Assembly (NCBI GenBank): GCA_964542475.1 | Contig: CAZIUL010000001.1 | Coordinates: 124,001-188,000 of the forward strand | Origin: CAZIUL01 sp964542475 | Lineage (GTDB): Bacteria; Planctomycetota; B15-G4; CAYZWU01 | Direction of reading: 5' to 3' | DNA length: 64,000 nt | In this document: positions 1 through 9,159 of the stretch, piece by piece | Numbering within the stretch: position 1 is the first letter of the stretch | Layout: every line of letters starts with the position of its first letter | Program-made: the position numbers and the translations under genes | Notes under the pieces: model-generated | What the model was told of the DNA's origin: nothing | Database searches by the model: none | Seen by the model: only the letters and a program-made list of their open reading frames with translations

Positions 1-937
1 CCAGCGGACAATCTTTTCTTAAACCACCGCAGTTTCAACTTGATCTTGATGGCGATGGTAATCCCATAATCGATGCGATTACAGGATTGCCTACGCCTTT
101 TTATCCTGAAAGCGGTGGAGATTATAATATGGGTGCTTGGCACACCCAATTTTCTACGGAATCGTTCCTCGTCAGCGGAAACGAAGCTCAGGGAAGTCTT
201 TTCAAGGTATNNNNNNNNNNNNNNNNNNNNNNNNNNNNNNNNNNNNNNNNNNNNNNNNNNNNNNNNNNNNNNNNNNNNNNNNNNNNNNNNNNNNNNNNNN
301 NNNNNNNNNNACGGAATCGTTCCTCGTCAGCGGAAACGAAGCTCAGGGAAGTCTTTTCAAGGTATATGGTGTGCACGACAAGATGGTGCTGGACGCATGG
401 ATCGATCTGGTTCAGCGCACCTCCGAGTCGCAGATCCTGTCCGCTCCCAAGATCACCGTGCTCAACGGGCACAAGGCTGTGATCGAGACCACGGTAAGCC
501 TCCCTGTACAGAAAGTGAAACCATCGGCCAACACGGCCACGTTCACGTACGCATACGAACCTACCGGGGTCAAGCTGGTGATCCTGCCGACGCTTCTGAT
601 GGACGATACCATCCAGGTCGAGATAAACGGCGAGGTGACCACTCTTGCGGGGCAGGAATCCCTGGAAACAGTAACAGGTGTGGTGGAAATCCCCATATTC
701 ACAAACCGAAACATCACCACCAGCGTGACCGTGAGGGACGGCGAAGCTTTCGCCATGGGAGGTCTTCTGGCCACCATGAAGATTGAGCGGGTTTCAAAGG
801 TGCCGCTTTTGGGCGATATCCCGATCCTTGGGTACATCTTCAAGAACAAGCACATGGAAAACCAGAAGACCCAGATCATCTTCTACATCGAGCCGCGCAT
901 CGTTCGCAACGAAGAAACGATCTATATGCCGGATTAG
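1..937 (+). CDS. Secretin C-terminal part (partial gene, interrupted by an assembly gap)
   Basis: The 3' end of a secretin gene (GspD/PilQ-like), the outer-membrane ring of type II secretion or type IV pilus machines. The final ~200 residues show the secretin signature: SAPKITVLNG, then VPLLGDIPILGYIFKNK and the closing strand QIIFYIEPRIV. A 100-N gap (211-310) interrupts it. The 55 bp before the gap (156-210) recur exactly after it (311-365). Removing one copy plus the Ns joins the upstream frame (codons from position 3) to the downstream frame with no stop, so this is one gene and not two fragments. The upstream part contains a DLDGDGNP acidic loop. The 5' end lies outside the window. Which secretion or pilus system it serves cannot be told, because no neighbouring gsp/pil genes are visible. 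Confidence 0.85.
156..365. repeat. Artefactual 55-bp duplication around a 100-N scaffold gap
   Basis: Bases 156-210 and 311-365 are identical over 55 bp and flank exactly 100 Ns (211-310). This is what a scaffolder leaves when two contig ends share one k-mer but are not merged. The secretin reading frame is restored when one copy and the Ns are deleted. Confidence 0.9.
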
Positions 938-1027
938 ACCGAAATGATGCCTGTGCCGGAATGAGCCTTGCCGAAAACACAATGAATCCAGCGAAATCCC
1001 GCGAAACACATAAGCACTTTTTTTCCC

Positions 1028-1055
1028 TTGACTTGAAAAACGCCTTTGATAAAAT
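1028..1055 (+). promoter_or_regulatory. Possible sigma-70 promoter upstream of the HEAT-repeat gene
   Basis: TTGACT (1028-1033) and TAAAAT (1050-1055) are separated by 16 bp. They lie in an AT-rich stretch between the secretin stop and the gene starting at 1206, which leaves a leader of about 145 nt. Only the sequence match supports it. Confidence 0.4.
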
Positions 1056-1205
1056 CCGGCATTCTTTTTTAATTTTATCTTAACGTTTTTAACAGCAGAA
1101 ACTTAAAAAGCAGTTACCATCGGTTTTGCCGCTCATATTTAAACGAGTTAGATCTATTTTGCGATTTGTTTACAGCGTCCTAATTTCTTGTGAGAGGAGA
1201 ATGGA

Positions 1206-3320
1206 ATGTTGAAAGGGATGATTGGCGTACTGGCATCCTTGTTCCTTGTCGGATTGGTTTTTGTCCCGAACGCTTTTGCCCAGGATGAGCTTGATAACCT
1301 TTTCGATGAAGGAGTGAGCCTTTTTAACCGCGGCCGTTACGATGAGGCGCTTCAGGTGTTTCAGGGTGTGCTGGCGGAAAATCCCACAAACGAACAGGCC
1401 TTCAGGTTTTTTGACAAGACAGGTCACCAGGTCTTTTTGAAGATGCTCACCGAAAGCGGAGAGTACGAATCCGTTGCAAAACGGTTCATCGAACTGGCCA
1501 GGACCGGCCGCAAAGAGAAAGAGGAAAACGGCCGGCGCATCGAGGAGCTCGTGGGCCAGGTGGTTTCCGGGGATCAGCGGGCCCGGATGAATGCCCAGCT
1601 CTCCCTGGTCGCTGATCACGGCGAATACGCGGTCGAATACATGTATGCCGTACTCGGAAGCGAGGATATCGAGGCCAGGGTCAATGTGATAACCAGCCTT
1701 GCCCGGATGGGCGAAGAAGTGGTGCTGCCCCTGATAGAGGTGCTGCATTCGGATGACGTCCTCGTGCGAAGGAACGCGGCTGCTGTGCTCGGACAGATCG
1801 GCGATATGCGGTCGGCACCCTCGCTCTGTGCGATGGCTGTGCTGGACGACGACGAGATGAACAGGATGGTGGCATCCAAGAGCGTTGCCAAGTTTGCCGA
1901 AGCGGAAACTACCTCTCCAGCGGCTTGTGCCGTGCTTTTCAACGGTTTGGCCGAGCAGTACCTGAACCGGGATGAAACGGTCCTGAAACCGTACCTGGCA
2001 AGCCGTGTCGTGTGGAAGTGGCGTGAAGGCGGCCTGACCAAGTCACCTGTTTACAGCGGACTCTACAACCTGGAACTCGCCGAGGAGATGTGCTTCCAGG
2101 CGCTTTCGTGCGAGCCGGGCAACGCGCGGGCTCTCGCGCTTCTGGCCTTCTCCTATGCCGCGCAGAAAGCGGAGGTGGACGCTGTCATCCAGTCCTTGGG
2201 CGACGACGCCGACACGATGCCTGAAGAGCTCATGAGCGCAGCGGTAAACATGCCTTCGGTGCCAAGGCTTGTCACCCTGGCCGGCCCCGCATGCCTGAAC
2301 GAGGCGCTGGACTTCGCGCTTTCAGGCGACAATTCCCTTGAGGCGATAACACTCATCAGCATAATGTCGGACGCCGGTGTCTTTGGAGCTTCCATGGAGC
2401 GTGCCCTCGACTCCGCAGACAAGCTGGTTCGGTACAACGCCGCGCTCGCTCTTGCCAAGTCGGGCGACTGTTCGGAAAAAGTGGTCTCCACGCTGGTCGC
2501 AGCTTTGAAGGAATCAGCAATCAGGCAGGTGCTGGTGATCGATGACAAGAGCGCATCCATGAACGCGCTCCTGACCGACCTCAACGAAGCCGGCTATTTT
2601 GCTGTTGGCGCGGACTCGGGCGCCTTGGGCCTCATGCGCGCGAAAAGCCTGCCTGTCAAGGATCTGGTTGTTGTGCGCACATGGCTGAAAGACCTGACCG
2701 TGGACAAGATCGTTTACGAGATGGCGGAAGGGAATACATCCGATGTGCCGATTATGATTCTTGCGGATGCCGATCAGCTCGACAGCATCAAGGAGATCTG
2801 GGAAGGCAAGGTCGCGGGGTTCATTTCCTCGCCTGTGAATGCGAATGTCTTTCTGCCGGCTGTAGAGGCTGCTGTTGGAGATGTGCTCAACCCGGAGCGT
2901 GAACTGGCCCTGGCCATGAGCGTGAATGTCGCGGGAGCGCTGAACGCGATGGACGCAAACCTCTTGACAGCGCACATGGATGCCCTTGTGGGAGCGCTTG
3001 ACAAGCCTGATGCTGTGAAGGTTCCTGTTCTTGGCGTCATCTCCCGCATCGGAGATGTGTCCGCCCTCGGTGGTGTGACAGCCATTTTCGGGGATGAAAA
3101 CGCATCCACCGAGGTCCGTGTGGCTGCTGCGAACGCCCTGGGAGCGATTTTCGAGAACATGGATGAAGCCCCCGAAGCTGATGTGCTCGACTTGCTGGCC
3201 TCGGCGATAGGAAGCGATGAGGTCAGCCTGAGCACCGCGGCAGGAGCGGCAATCGGCAAGGCCAACGCCTTGGCCGAAGGGTTCAAGGAAGAGGTTCTGG
3301 GCAGCTACCGGATAGATTGA
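1206..3320 (+). CDS. Exported HEAT-repeat protein with an embedded degenerate receiver domain
   Basis: 704 aa. ATG at 1206 follows AGGAGA. Residues 1-26 form a signal peptide ending AFA-Q. A TPR-like helix pair follows (about 29-70). HEAT-type helical repeats occupy roughly 125-235 and again 570-700. Between them, about 439-560, is a CheY-like fold: VLVIDD carries the acidic pair (D446, D447). The phosphoacceptor position in DLVVVR is Arg (R491), the Ser/Thr position is Ala (PIMILAD), and the usual Lys is Ser (GFISSP). It therefore should not be phosphorylated by the normal route. A receiver fold on an exported protein is odd, since receivers are normally cytoplasmic. Role unknown; a periplasmic scaffold or adaptor is the most economical guess. 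Confidence 0.7.
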   Translation: MLKGMIGVLASLFLVGLVFVPNAFAQDELDNLFDEGVSLFNRGRYDEALQVFQGVLAENPTNEQAFRFFDKTGHQVFLKMLTESGEYESVAKRFIELARTGRKEKEENGRRIEELVGQVVSGDQRARMNAQLSLVADHGEYAVEYMYAVLGSEDIEARVNVITSLARMGEEVVLPLIEVLHSDDVLVRRNAAAVLGQIGDMRSAPSLCAMAVLDDDEMNRMVASKSVAKFAEAETTSPAACAVLFNGLAEQYLNRDETVLKPYLASRVVWKWREGGLTKSPVYSGLYNLELAEEMCFQALSCEPGNARALALLAFSYAAQKAEVDAVIQSLGDDADTMPEELMSAAVNMPSVPRLVTLAGPACLNEALDFALSGDNSLEAITLISIMSDAGVFGASMERALDSADKLVRYNAALALAKSGDCSEKVVSTLVAALKESAIRQVLVIDDKSASMNALLTDLNEAGYFAVGADSGALGLMRAKSLPVKDLVVVRTWLKDLTVDKIVYEMAEGNTSDVPIMILADADQLDSIKEIWEGKVAGFISSPVNANVFLPAVEAAVGDVLNPERELALAMSVNVAGALNAMDANLLTAHMDALVGALDKPDAVKVPVLGVISRIGDVSALGGVTAIFGDENASTEVRVAAANALGAIFENMDEAPEADVLDLLASAIGSDEVSLSTAAGAAIGKANALAEGFKEEVLGSYRID

Positions 3321-3358
3321 AAAACCGGTACTTTGCGCTAACTTTGCAACAATATGAA

Positions 3359-3429
3359 TGGGGCCGGCTTTCGGACCGTGTATGATGATAAGTACATCAC
3401 GGTCAAGAAATCGGCCCCATTTTTCTTTT
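3359..3429 (+). terminator. Rho-independent terminator after the HEAT-repeat gene
   Basis: An outer stem TGGGGCCG (3359-3366) pairs with CGGCCCCA (3412-3419), and an inner arm GACCGTG pairs with CACGGTC. A T-rich run (3420-3429) follows. It separates the upstream gene from the operon starting at 3444. Confidence 0.75.
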
Positions 3430-3443
3430 AAGGAGCTTTTGCC

Positions 3444-4451
3444 ATGCTGACCATGAGATTGTTATCCGTATTGATCCTCATGTTCCTGCAAACGACCTTC
3501 TGCGTGAATGCGCAGGAAAAAGGGGCTGCGGCGAAGGAGCCCGGGAAGAACAAGGTCGAAATCAAGAGTTTCTATCCTGATGCGCGCTCGATCGATCCGG
3601 AGATGACTGCGGAAGAGTACACGGAGTACGGCCGCGGATCGCTGTTCGATTACATCAACGGCGGAGCCGAGGCTTATCTCGGGCTCGGCTTTGTGAAGGT
3701 GGGCGCCAGGGACTACATGATCGAGCTGGAGGCGGAAACGTATTTCACCTTGGATGTTTACGACATGGGCGAGACTGTGAACGCATTTGGGATCTTCTGC
3801 GCGGAGCGGTATGGCACCAGTCCGGTGCTGAACATCGGAGTTTCAGGCTACATGGGAGGGGGCACACTCAACTTCTGGAGCAGGCGCTATTATGTGAAGG
3901 TACGAGCCGATGACATAGGCAAAGCTGTAAACAAGATCCTCTTGAAAATTGCGCGTCATGTGGAGAAAACCATTGGCGATCCGGGAAGACTTCCAAAAGA
4001 GCTCGAACTCTTTCCGGAAAAATACCGTGTTCCAGCGGGTGAGAAGTATTTTTCCGGCAACCTGCTGGGTTGCAGCTATTTGAAAGGGTTTTCCTGTCCC
4101 TACAAGCTCGGAAGATCAGAGCTCAAGCTTGTCCTTTGCCCGTATGAGAACGACAAAGAAGCGGTTGCCATTGAGAAGCGGTTTATCAGCGGGATGAAAA
4201 CGCGTGCGATCCCTTCCGCGGACGGCATGGGTTTCTTTTTCGACGACAAGTACATTGGCAACGGCCGCGTTTTCAGGTTGGGGAGGCATTTTGCGGTGAT
4301 ACAGGATTTCTCGATGAAGGAGGGAAAAGACGGGCAGTGGAAAACAGGAGTGGCGGATGATTTTATCGAGCGGATCACCGAGTGCGTGATGCAGGAAAAA
4401 GCTCAGAATGCGTTGAAATCGATGATGGGAGGCAGCGGAAAGAAGCAATGA
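3444..4451 (+). CDS. Exported DUF6599-like protein
   Basis: 335 aa, ATG preceded by AAGGAG. A signal peptide ends near VNA-Q (residue 23). The block GRGSLFDYINGGAEAYLGLG followed by a DVYDMGETVNAFGIFC stretch matches what I remember of the DUF6599 family. No catalytic residues can be named. Its stop overlaps the next start (ATGA at 4448), so it is translationally coupled to the DUF362 protein. It is the first gene of a six-gene operon with ferredoxin and metal/corrinoid-uptake genes, which suggests a periplasmic role in a redox complex. That role is inference only. Confidence 0.65.
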   Translation: MLTMRLLSVLILMFLQTTFCVNAQEKGAAAKEPGKNKVEIKSFYPDARSIDPEMTAEEYTEYGRGSLFDYINGGAEAYLGLGFVKVGARDYMIELEAETYFTLDVYDMGETVNAFGIFCAERYGTSPVLNIGVSGYMGGGTLNFWSRRYYVKVRADDIGKAVNKILLKIARHVEKTIGDPGRLPKELELFPEKYRVPAGEKYFSGNLLGCSYLKGFSCPYKLGRSELKLVLCPYENDKEAVAIEKRFISGMKTRAIPSADGMGFFFDDKYIGNGRVFRLGRHFAVIQDFSMKEGKDGQWKTGVADDFIERITECVMQEKAQNALKSMMGGSGKKQ

Positions 4452-5479
4452 AAGAGCGCGGGCCAAAGGACCTGGACTCTAATGTGAACAGGAGGGAGTT
4501 CATCAAGAGGATTGCACTCAACTCCTGCATCGCGAGCGGTGCGGCTGCTGTCGGGTATGGTTTCAGAAGCACCGGGCTTGAATCAGCGGCGGATAGCGGA
4601 GAAAGCGTGCCTCCCCCGGGTGCAACCGCTAAAAACGACACCCCGGAGAACGGAGCTGGAAATGACCGGGGAGCCGAGGTTCTTGCTGTTGCGACAAGCG
4701 ATGATCCCGCCCGAACCACGAAGCTCGCTGTCGAGGCGCTGGGCGGCATGAAGCGGTTCGTGTCCCCAAACGACTGCGTGCTCATCAAACCGAACATCGG
4801 ATGGGATCGCAGGCCCAAGTTCGCTGCCAACACCAACCCTGACGTTGTTGCGGGCGTGGCGTCTATGTGCCTGGAAGCCGGTGCCGGGAAGGTGCGGGTG
4901 ACCGATTCGTCCTGCAACAACCCCGCCCGGTGCTTTGACAAGAGCGGGATCGAGAAGGCCCTTTCCGGGATGGATGTGGATCTTTTCATTCCTACAGAGC
5001 GCGACTATACCGAGGTCGATCTCAAAGGCCGGGTTGTGAAAACCTGGCCGTATCTCAGGGCTGCGCTCGAGAGCGACGTTGTGATCAACGTACCGATCGC
5101 AAAGCACCACTCTTCCGCCGTACTCAGCCTGGGGATGAAGAACTGGTTCGGAGTCCTCGGGGGCGGCAAGATGCGCGGCAAACTCCATCAGCAGATGGCC
5201 CTTTCGATCGCTGAACTGGCCGAGTTCGTGCGTCCTGCCCTGACGATCCTCGACGCCGTCCGGATACTATATCGGAACGGCCCGCAGGGCGGATCTCTCA
5301 TGGACACGAAAGAGCTCAAAACGGTTGTGGCTTCGGCGGATCCTGTGGCAGTGGATGCCTACAGCACCCGCTTTTTCGATCTTCGCCCGGAGGATGTGCC
5401 CTATATCACGATCGCAGCCGAAAAGGGGCTTGGAACCAGCGACCTCGATTCCATGGAGGTAGTCCACAGAGCCGGTTGA
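4448..5479 (+). CDS. Tat-exported DUF362 family protein
   Basis: 343 aa from the ATG at 4448; an in-frame upstream ATG at 4382 would lie inside the preceding gene and is rejected. The N-terminus has a twin-arginine signal (NRREFIKR then a hydrophobic stretch to about residue 40), implying export of a folded, cofactor-bearing protein. The body is DUF362: VLIKPNIGW, a Cys-containing DSSCNN segment, VPIAKHHSSAVLSLGMKNW, and the terminal ASADPVAVDAYSTRFF segment. DUF362 proteins are often linked with iron-sulfur proteins; their reaction is not established. No ferredoxin domain is fused here, unlike the second DUF362 gene at 40467. The next gene encodes the likely electron-transfer partner. Confidence 0.75.
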   Translation: MKERGPKDLDSNVNRREFIKRIALNSCIASGAAAVGYGFRSTGLESAADSGESVPPPGATAKNDTPENGAGNDRGAEVLAVATSDDPARTTKLAVEALGGMKRFVSPNDCVLIKPNIGWDRRPKFAANTNPDVVAGVASMCLEAGAGKVRVTDSSCNNPARCFDKSGIEKALSGMDVDLFIPTERDYTEVDLKGRVVKTWPYLRAALESDVVINVPIAKHHSSAVLSLGMKNWFGVLGGGKMRGKLHQQMALSIAELAEFVRPALTILDAVRILYRNGPQGGSLMDTKELKTVVASADPVAVDAYSTRFFDLRPEDVPYITIAAEKGLGTSDLDSMEVVHRAG

Positions 5480-5512
5480 TCGTAGCCGGCCCGATTTCCG
5501 AAGGAAGGCAGG

Positions 5513-7129
5513 ATGTCGTCAGCAAAGAACATTCAGAGGGTGCGAAGGATTGTACAGGCCGCCTTTACCCTGTTCTTTCTTTGGCTCCTGATATCCACCT
5601 TTTACCACGGGATCGTTGAAGAGGATGGTGTGATTTCAGAATCTCTCCCGTATCCCGTGTCCTTCTTTCTGCACATCGATCCGCTTGCCGCGCTGTCCAC
5701 CTTCATGGCGACCGGCACCGTTTATTCCGGCTTCCTGATCTCGCTTTGGGTGATCATTCCCACGCTTTTTCTTGGTCGGTGGTTTTGCGGGTGGGTGTGC
5801 CCGTTCGGCGCAATCAACCACCTTTTCTCCTGGTTTTCAAGAATGACAGCGGGCCGCAGGGTGAAACGGAACAGGTACGGAAAGCACCAGGCCGTCAAGT
5901 ACGTGCTCCTGCTTTTTTTTCTTGGATCAGCCCTGGCCGGAACCATGCTCGTGGGCCTGATGGATCCCATCTGTTTTCTGATTCGAGGTCTGGGGCTTTC
6001 GATCCTGCCGGTTGTTGACATGGCCGCGCGCTTCGGAATCGATTTCCTGCCGCAGGGCTCCTCTTTCCACGAGGGCCTTCACCGTTTCCTTGACGTCGGC
6101 TTTCTCGGGCCGGGAAGCGTCAGCTTTCACGGGGGATGGTTGGTTGGCGGTGCGTTCATCCTGGTTGTTGGGCTGAACTTCTTCATGACCAGGTTCTGGT
6201 GCAGGGTTTTATGCCCGCTGGGAGCGCTCCTTGGAGTGCTGTCGCGCTTCTCCGTGTTCGGTCTCGAAAAGAAAGAGGGAAAATGCACCGACTGCAGTCT
6301 CTGCACCGCCTCGTGCCAGGGCGGCGCTTCTCCGGAGCATGGCCCGAAATGGAAAGGAACAGAGTGCATCCTCTGCCACAACTGCGTTTCCGTGTGCCCG
6401 GAAGACGCAATAGCTTTCGGTTTCGGAGTGCATCCTGAGACCACCGAATCCAAGGTGGATCTTTCCCGCAGGGGCTTCGTGACCTCCTTTGCCCTGGGCG
6501 CGGCAGCATATCCGCTGCTTCGCCTCTCGCACGATGCAGGTGTGACGCCTGATCCCCTGGCAATACGCCCTCCCGGCTCCCGCAAAGAAAAAGAGTTCCT
6601 GGAGCGGTGCATAAAATGCGGACAGTGCATGAAAGCCTGCCCCAACAACGCGATCCACCCCGCCTCCTTTCAGGCCGGTTTCGAGGGTTTCTGGAGCCCG
6701 GTCATCATCCCCAAGCTCGGGTACTGTGAGCCCACATGCACGCTTTGTTCCGAGGTCTGTCCGACCGGGGCAATCCGCGCATTTACCGCAGAGGACAAGA
6801 AAGAGAACAGGGTGAAGATCGGGACCGCGTTTTTCGACAGGGGGCGCTGCCTTCCCTGGGCAATGGGCAGAACCTGCCTGCAGTGCGAGGAGTTCTGTCC
6901 CACATCCCCGAAGGCTATCTGGTTCGAGGATAGCGAGGCCCTGCAGCAGGACGGGAGCTTTGCCCCGGTCAAGCTGCCGCGGGTTGACCCTGTCGCCTGC
7001 AACGGTTGCGGTGCTTGCGAGAATGTCTGCCCGTTGGCTGACAGATCCGCTGTCAGGGTCACGAGCGCGGGCGAGAGCCGCTCCCTGGTCAACCGTTTCA
7101 TCCTCGAAGAGGATGGGACTCCACCATGA
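5513..7129 (+). CDS. Membrane polyferredoxin, NapH-NapG-like fusion
   Basis: 538 aa, ATG behind GAAGGAAG. The N-terminal half has about four to five membrane helices and two NapH/YccM-type Cys motifs (FCGWVCPFGA, FWCRVLCPLGA), then two 4Fe-4S motifs (CTDCSLCTASC, CILCHNCVSVCP). At about 316-338 a second twin-arginine-like segment SRRGFVTSFALGAAAYPLL occurs inside the chain. It is followed by further ferredoxin motifs: CIKCGQCMKACP, CTLCSEVCP, CLQCEEFCP and CNGCGACENVCP. The order is that of NapH followed by Tat-dependent NapG, as if both were fused. The likely role is passing electrons between a quinone pool and periplasmic partners such as the DUF362 protein. The partner assignment is inference from the operon. 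Confidence 0.8.
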   Translation: MSSAKNIQRVRRIVQAAFTLFFLWLLISTFYHGIVEEDGVISESLPYPVSFFLHIDPLAALSTFMATGTVYSGFLISLWVIIPTLFLGRWFCGWVCPFGAINHLFSWFSRMTAGRRVKRNRYGKHQAVKYVLLLFFLGSALAGTMLVGLMDPICFLIRGLGLSILPVVDMAARFGIDFLPQGSSFHEGLHRFLDVGFLGPGSVSFHGGWLVGGAFILVVGLNFFMTRFWCRVLCPLGALLGVLSRFSVFGLEKKEGKCTDCSLCTASCQGGASPEHGPKWKGTECILCHNCVSVCPEDAIAFGFGVHPETTESKVDLSRRGFVTSFALGAAAYPLLRLSHDAGVTPDPLAIRPPGSRKEKEFLERCIKCGQCMKACPNNAIHPASFQAGFEGFWSPVIIPKLGYCEPTCTLCSEVCPTGAIRAFTAEDKKENRVKIGTAFFDRGRCLPWAMGRTCLQCEEFCPTSPKAIWFEDSEALQQDGSFAPVKLPRVDPVACNGCGACENVCPLADRSAVRVTSAGESRSLVNRFILEEDGTPP

Positions 7130-8094
7130 AAACAAGTGCCAACTCAGGAAAGCTCCACGTGTTGTCGCGCGAAACTGTCCTGGCTGCCTGGGCACCCGTG
7201 TTTTTTTTCGCGGCTCTCGTGGCTTCAGGGTGCAGCGAAAGCAACACAGCGAGGTTCGTTCCGCAGGAGGTGTCGCCGGGTAACTACCAGCGCATCGTTT
7301 CCCTTACCCCGAGCATAACCGAGATCATCTTCGCGCTCGGAGCGGGGGATCGCGTGGTTGGAGTTACATCCTGCTGCGATTATCCTGAACAGGCAAAGGA
7401 GCTGCCCAGTGTCGGCGATTTTCTCAAGCCCAACCTCGAGGCCTTGATCGCACTCGAGCCGGACCTTGTGATCCTTGCGCCCACCGGATCTCTTTTGCGG
7501 CAGAGCTACGACAACCTCGCTTCGATCGGAATGAGGGTGCTGGTGGTGTGGAACAACACCATGGAAGAGACCTTTGACGCGTTCAGGATCATCGGCCGCA
7601 CGCTGAAGATCGAAAACGAAGCCCGCGGCCTGGCGGAGGAGGTGCGCGGCAGGATACGGGCGGAGACCGGCAGGCTCGCCGGTGTTACACAAAAGAAGGT
7701 GCTCTGGGTGGTCGGGATCAACCCAATGATCGCGGTTGGTAATGGAACCTATCAGGCCGAAATACTCGATGCGGCCGGCGGAAAGAACGTGATCTCGAAA
7801 GATCTCGGGGCGTGGCCCAGGATCAACGAGGAGTTCGTGCTTCAGGCGGATCCGGATGTGATTATCGAGTCAGCCATGGGAAACGAGGCGGAGCTCGGGG
7901 ACTATGCCGGGTCTCTTCGTGTATGGGACCGATACCCCTCGATCACAGCGGTCAGGCAAGGGATGGTCCGGCTGGTACGCCATGATGCGCCTTACCGGCC
8001 GGGCCCCAGAATGCCCGAGGCATTAAAAATGATCGCTGAGGCTCTTCACCCTGAGCTGTTCAAGACCGAAGAGCGGGAAAAGGAAGGGCGTTGA
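7126..8094 (+). CDS. Substrate-binding lipoprotein of a BtuF-type ABC importer
   Basis: 322 aa. ATG at 7126 overlaps the preceding stop (ATGA). Lipobox LVASGC places the lipidated Cys at residue 36. Helical-backbone binding protein of the BtuF/FhuD class: RIVSLTPSITEIIFALG, VGVTSCCDYP and LEPDLVILAP are typical, and the length fits. It is followed by permease and ATPase genes. The substrate is probably a corrinoid or a metal chelate. The SLTPSITE start and CDYP favour cobalamin, but this motif set does not exclude iron-siderophore or haem. No riboswitch can be present at its start because the gene overlaps the one before it. Confidence 0.85.
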   Translation: MKTSANSGKLHVLSRETVLAAWAPVFFFAALVASGCSESNTARFVPQEVSPGNYQRIVSLTPSITEIIFALGAGDRVVGVTSCCDYPEQAKELPSVGDFLKPNLEALIALEPDLVILAPTGSLLRQSYDNLASIGMRVLVVWNNTMEETFDAFRIIGRTLKIENEARGLAEEVRGRIRAETGRLAGVTQKKVLWVVGINPMIAVGNGTYQAEILDAAGGKNVISKDLGAWPRINEEFVLQADPDVIIESAMGNEAELGDYAGSLRVWDRYPSITAVRQGMVRLVRHDAPYRPGPRMPEALKMIAEALHPELFKTEEREKEGR

Positions 8095-8127
8095 CAAACA
8101 ACCCTCTTCTGCATTTCATTTGTAATC

Positions 8128-9159
8128 ATGAATAACAATGAACACAGATTGACCGTAAAAAAGCTTGTGCCGGTTCTTGGATGCCTGGCACTGCTTTTGG
8201 TGCTGGTGATGTCTGCCAGCGCAATGTTCGGCGGTCCGGTCAAAAGCATGCTTGGGCCTGTGTTGATGGGAGAGCTTTCCGAAACCGAGATGAGCATCCT
8301 GAGAATCAGGATACCAAGGGTGCTCATGGGGGCGCTGGCCGGAGGTGCCCTGGGCGCATGCGGAGTGATCCTGCAGGCGCTTCTTAGAAACCCGCTCGCC
8401 TACCCGCACATTCTCGGCATCTCCGGGGGTGCGGCTGTGGGGGGGATCGCCGCGCAGCTTTTCGGATTTTCAACCTTCGTGTTTTGCGGTGTGCTTCTGC
8501 CGGGCGGCCCCATGGCAGCCTTTGCAACCGCGCTTCTGACCACTCTTCTCGTGTACAAGGCTGCCTCTTTCGGGAGGAGGATGGAGCCCGTGTCCCTGAT
8601 ACTGGTGGGGGTTGTGTTCAACGCGTTCGCCGCTGCAATGATCCTGTTCTTCTTTGCAATGGCTGACTTGCGTGAGGGGCAGAAGGTTCTTTACTGGCTG
8701 GTGGGAAGCCTCGATCACATCGACCTGAAGCTTGTCGGCTGGGTGGCGGCCATCAGCGGGGCAGGATGCCTTTACATGGCACGCATAACACCCGCCCTAA
8801 ATGTGTTGTCCCAGGGGGAGGAGGTGGCTTCCAGCATCGGGGTCCGTGTCGGCATGGTGCGGATGACGGCGTTTCTCGGGACCTCCGTTGTCGTGGGTGC
8901 CGTGGTTTCGGTGTGCGGCATGATCGGTTTCGTGGGCCTCATCATCCCGCATCTCTTGAGGCTGATCTTCGGCCCGGACCACAGGCTGCTCTACCCCGCC
9001 GCATTTCTGGGAGGTGCGTGTTTTCTCGTTACCGCCGACTTTTTCGCCAGAAACGTGATCTTTCCGCGCGAACTGCCGGTCGGCGTGTTGACCGCGTTTT
9101 GCGGAGCGCCTTTTTTCCTGTATCTCCTGAGGAGAAGCCGTGGAAGGAGCTGCTTTTGA
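8128..9159 (+). CDS. FecCD-family permease (BtuC-like)
   Basis: 343 aa, about ten hydrophobic segments, typical of the FecCD/BtuC family: RIPRVLMGALAGGALGACG, LRNPLAYPHILGISGGA and the C-terminal CGMIGFVGLIIPHLLRL, where the permease contacts the ATPase. No good Shine-Dalgarno precedes the ATG at 8128, and a second in-frame ATG lies nine bases on. It works with the lipoprotein upstream and the ATPase downstream, which overlaps it by four bases. Confidence 0.88.
   Translation: MNNNEHRLTVKKLVPVLGCLALLLVLVMSASAMFGGPVKSMLGPVLMGELSETEMSILRIRIPRVLMGALAGGALGACGVILQALLRNPLAYPHILGISGGAAVGGIAAQLFGFSTFVFCGVLLPGGPMAAFATALLTTLLVYKAASFGRRMEPVSLILVGVVFNAFAAAMILFFFAMADLREGQKVLYWLVGSLDHIDLKLVGWVAAISGAGCLYMARITPALNVLSQGEEVASSIGVRVGMVRMTAFLGTSVVVGAVVSVCGMIGFVGLIIPHLLRLIFGPDHRLLYPAAFLGGACFLVTADFFARNVIFPRELPVGVLTAFCGAPFFLYLLRRSRGRSCF

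Noticed and set aside
137..482. Several overlapping short frames through the first N gap
   Set aside because: They read through Ns in the wrong phase; collapsing the duplicate gives a single secretin frame.
6209..7195. 328-residue minus-strand open frame opposite the polyferredoxin gene
   Set aside because: Antisense shadow of a strongly supported gene; its translation has no coherent domain.
8766..9155. Long N-terminal extension of the ABC ATPase frame
   Set aside because: It lies within the permease gene in another frame and encodes no recognisable domain; TTG 9156 with AAGGAG fits the family length.
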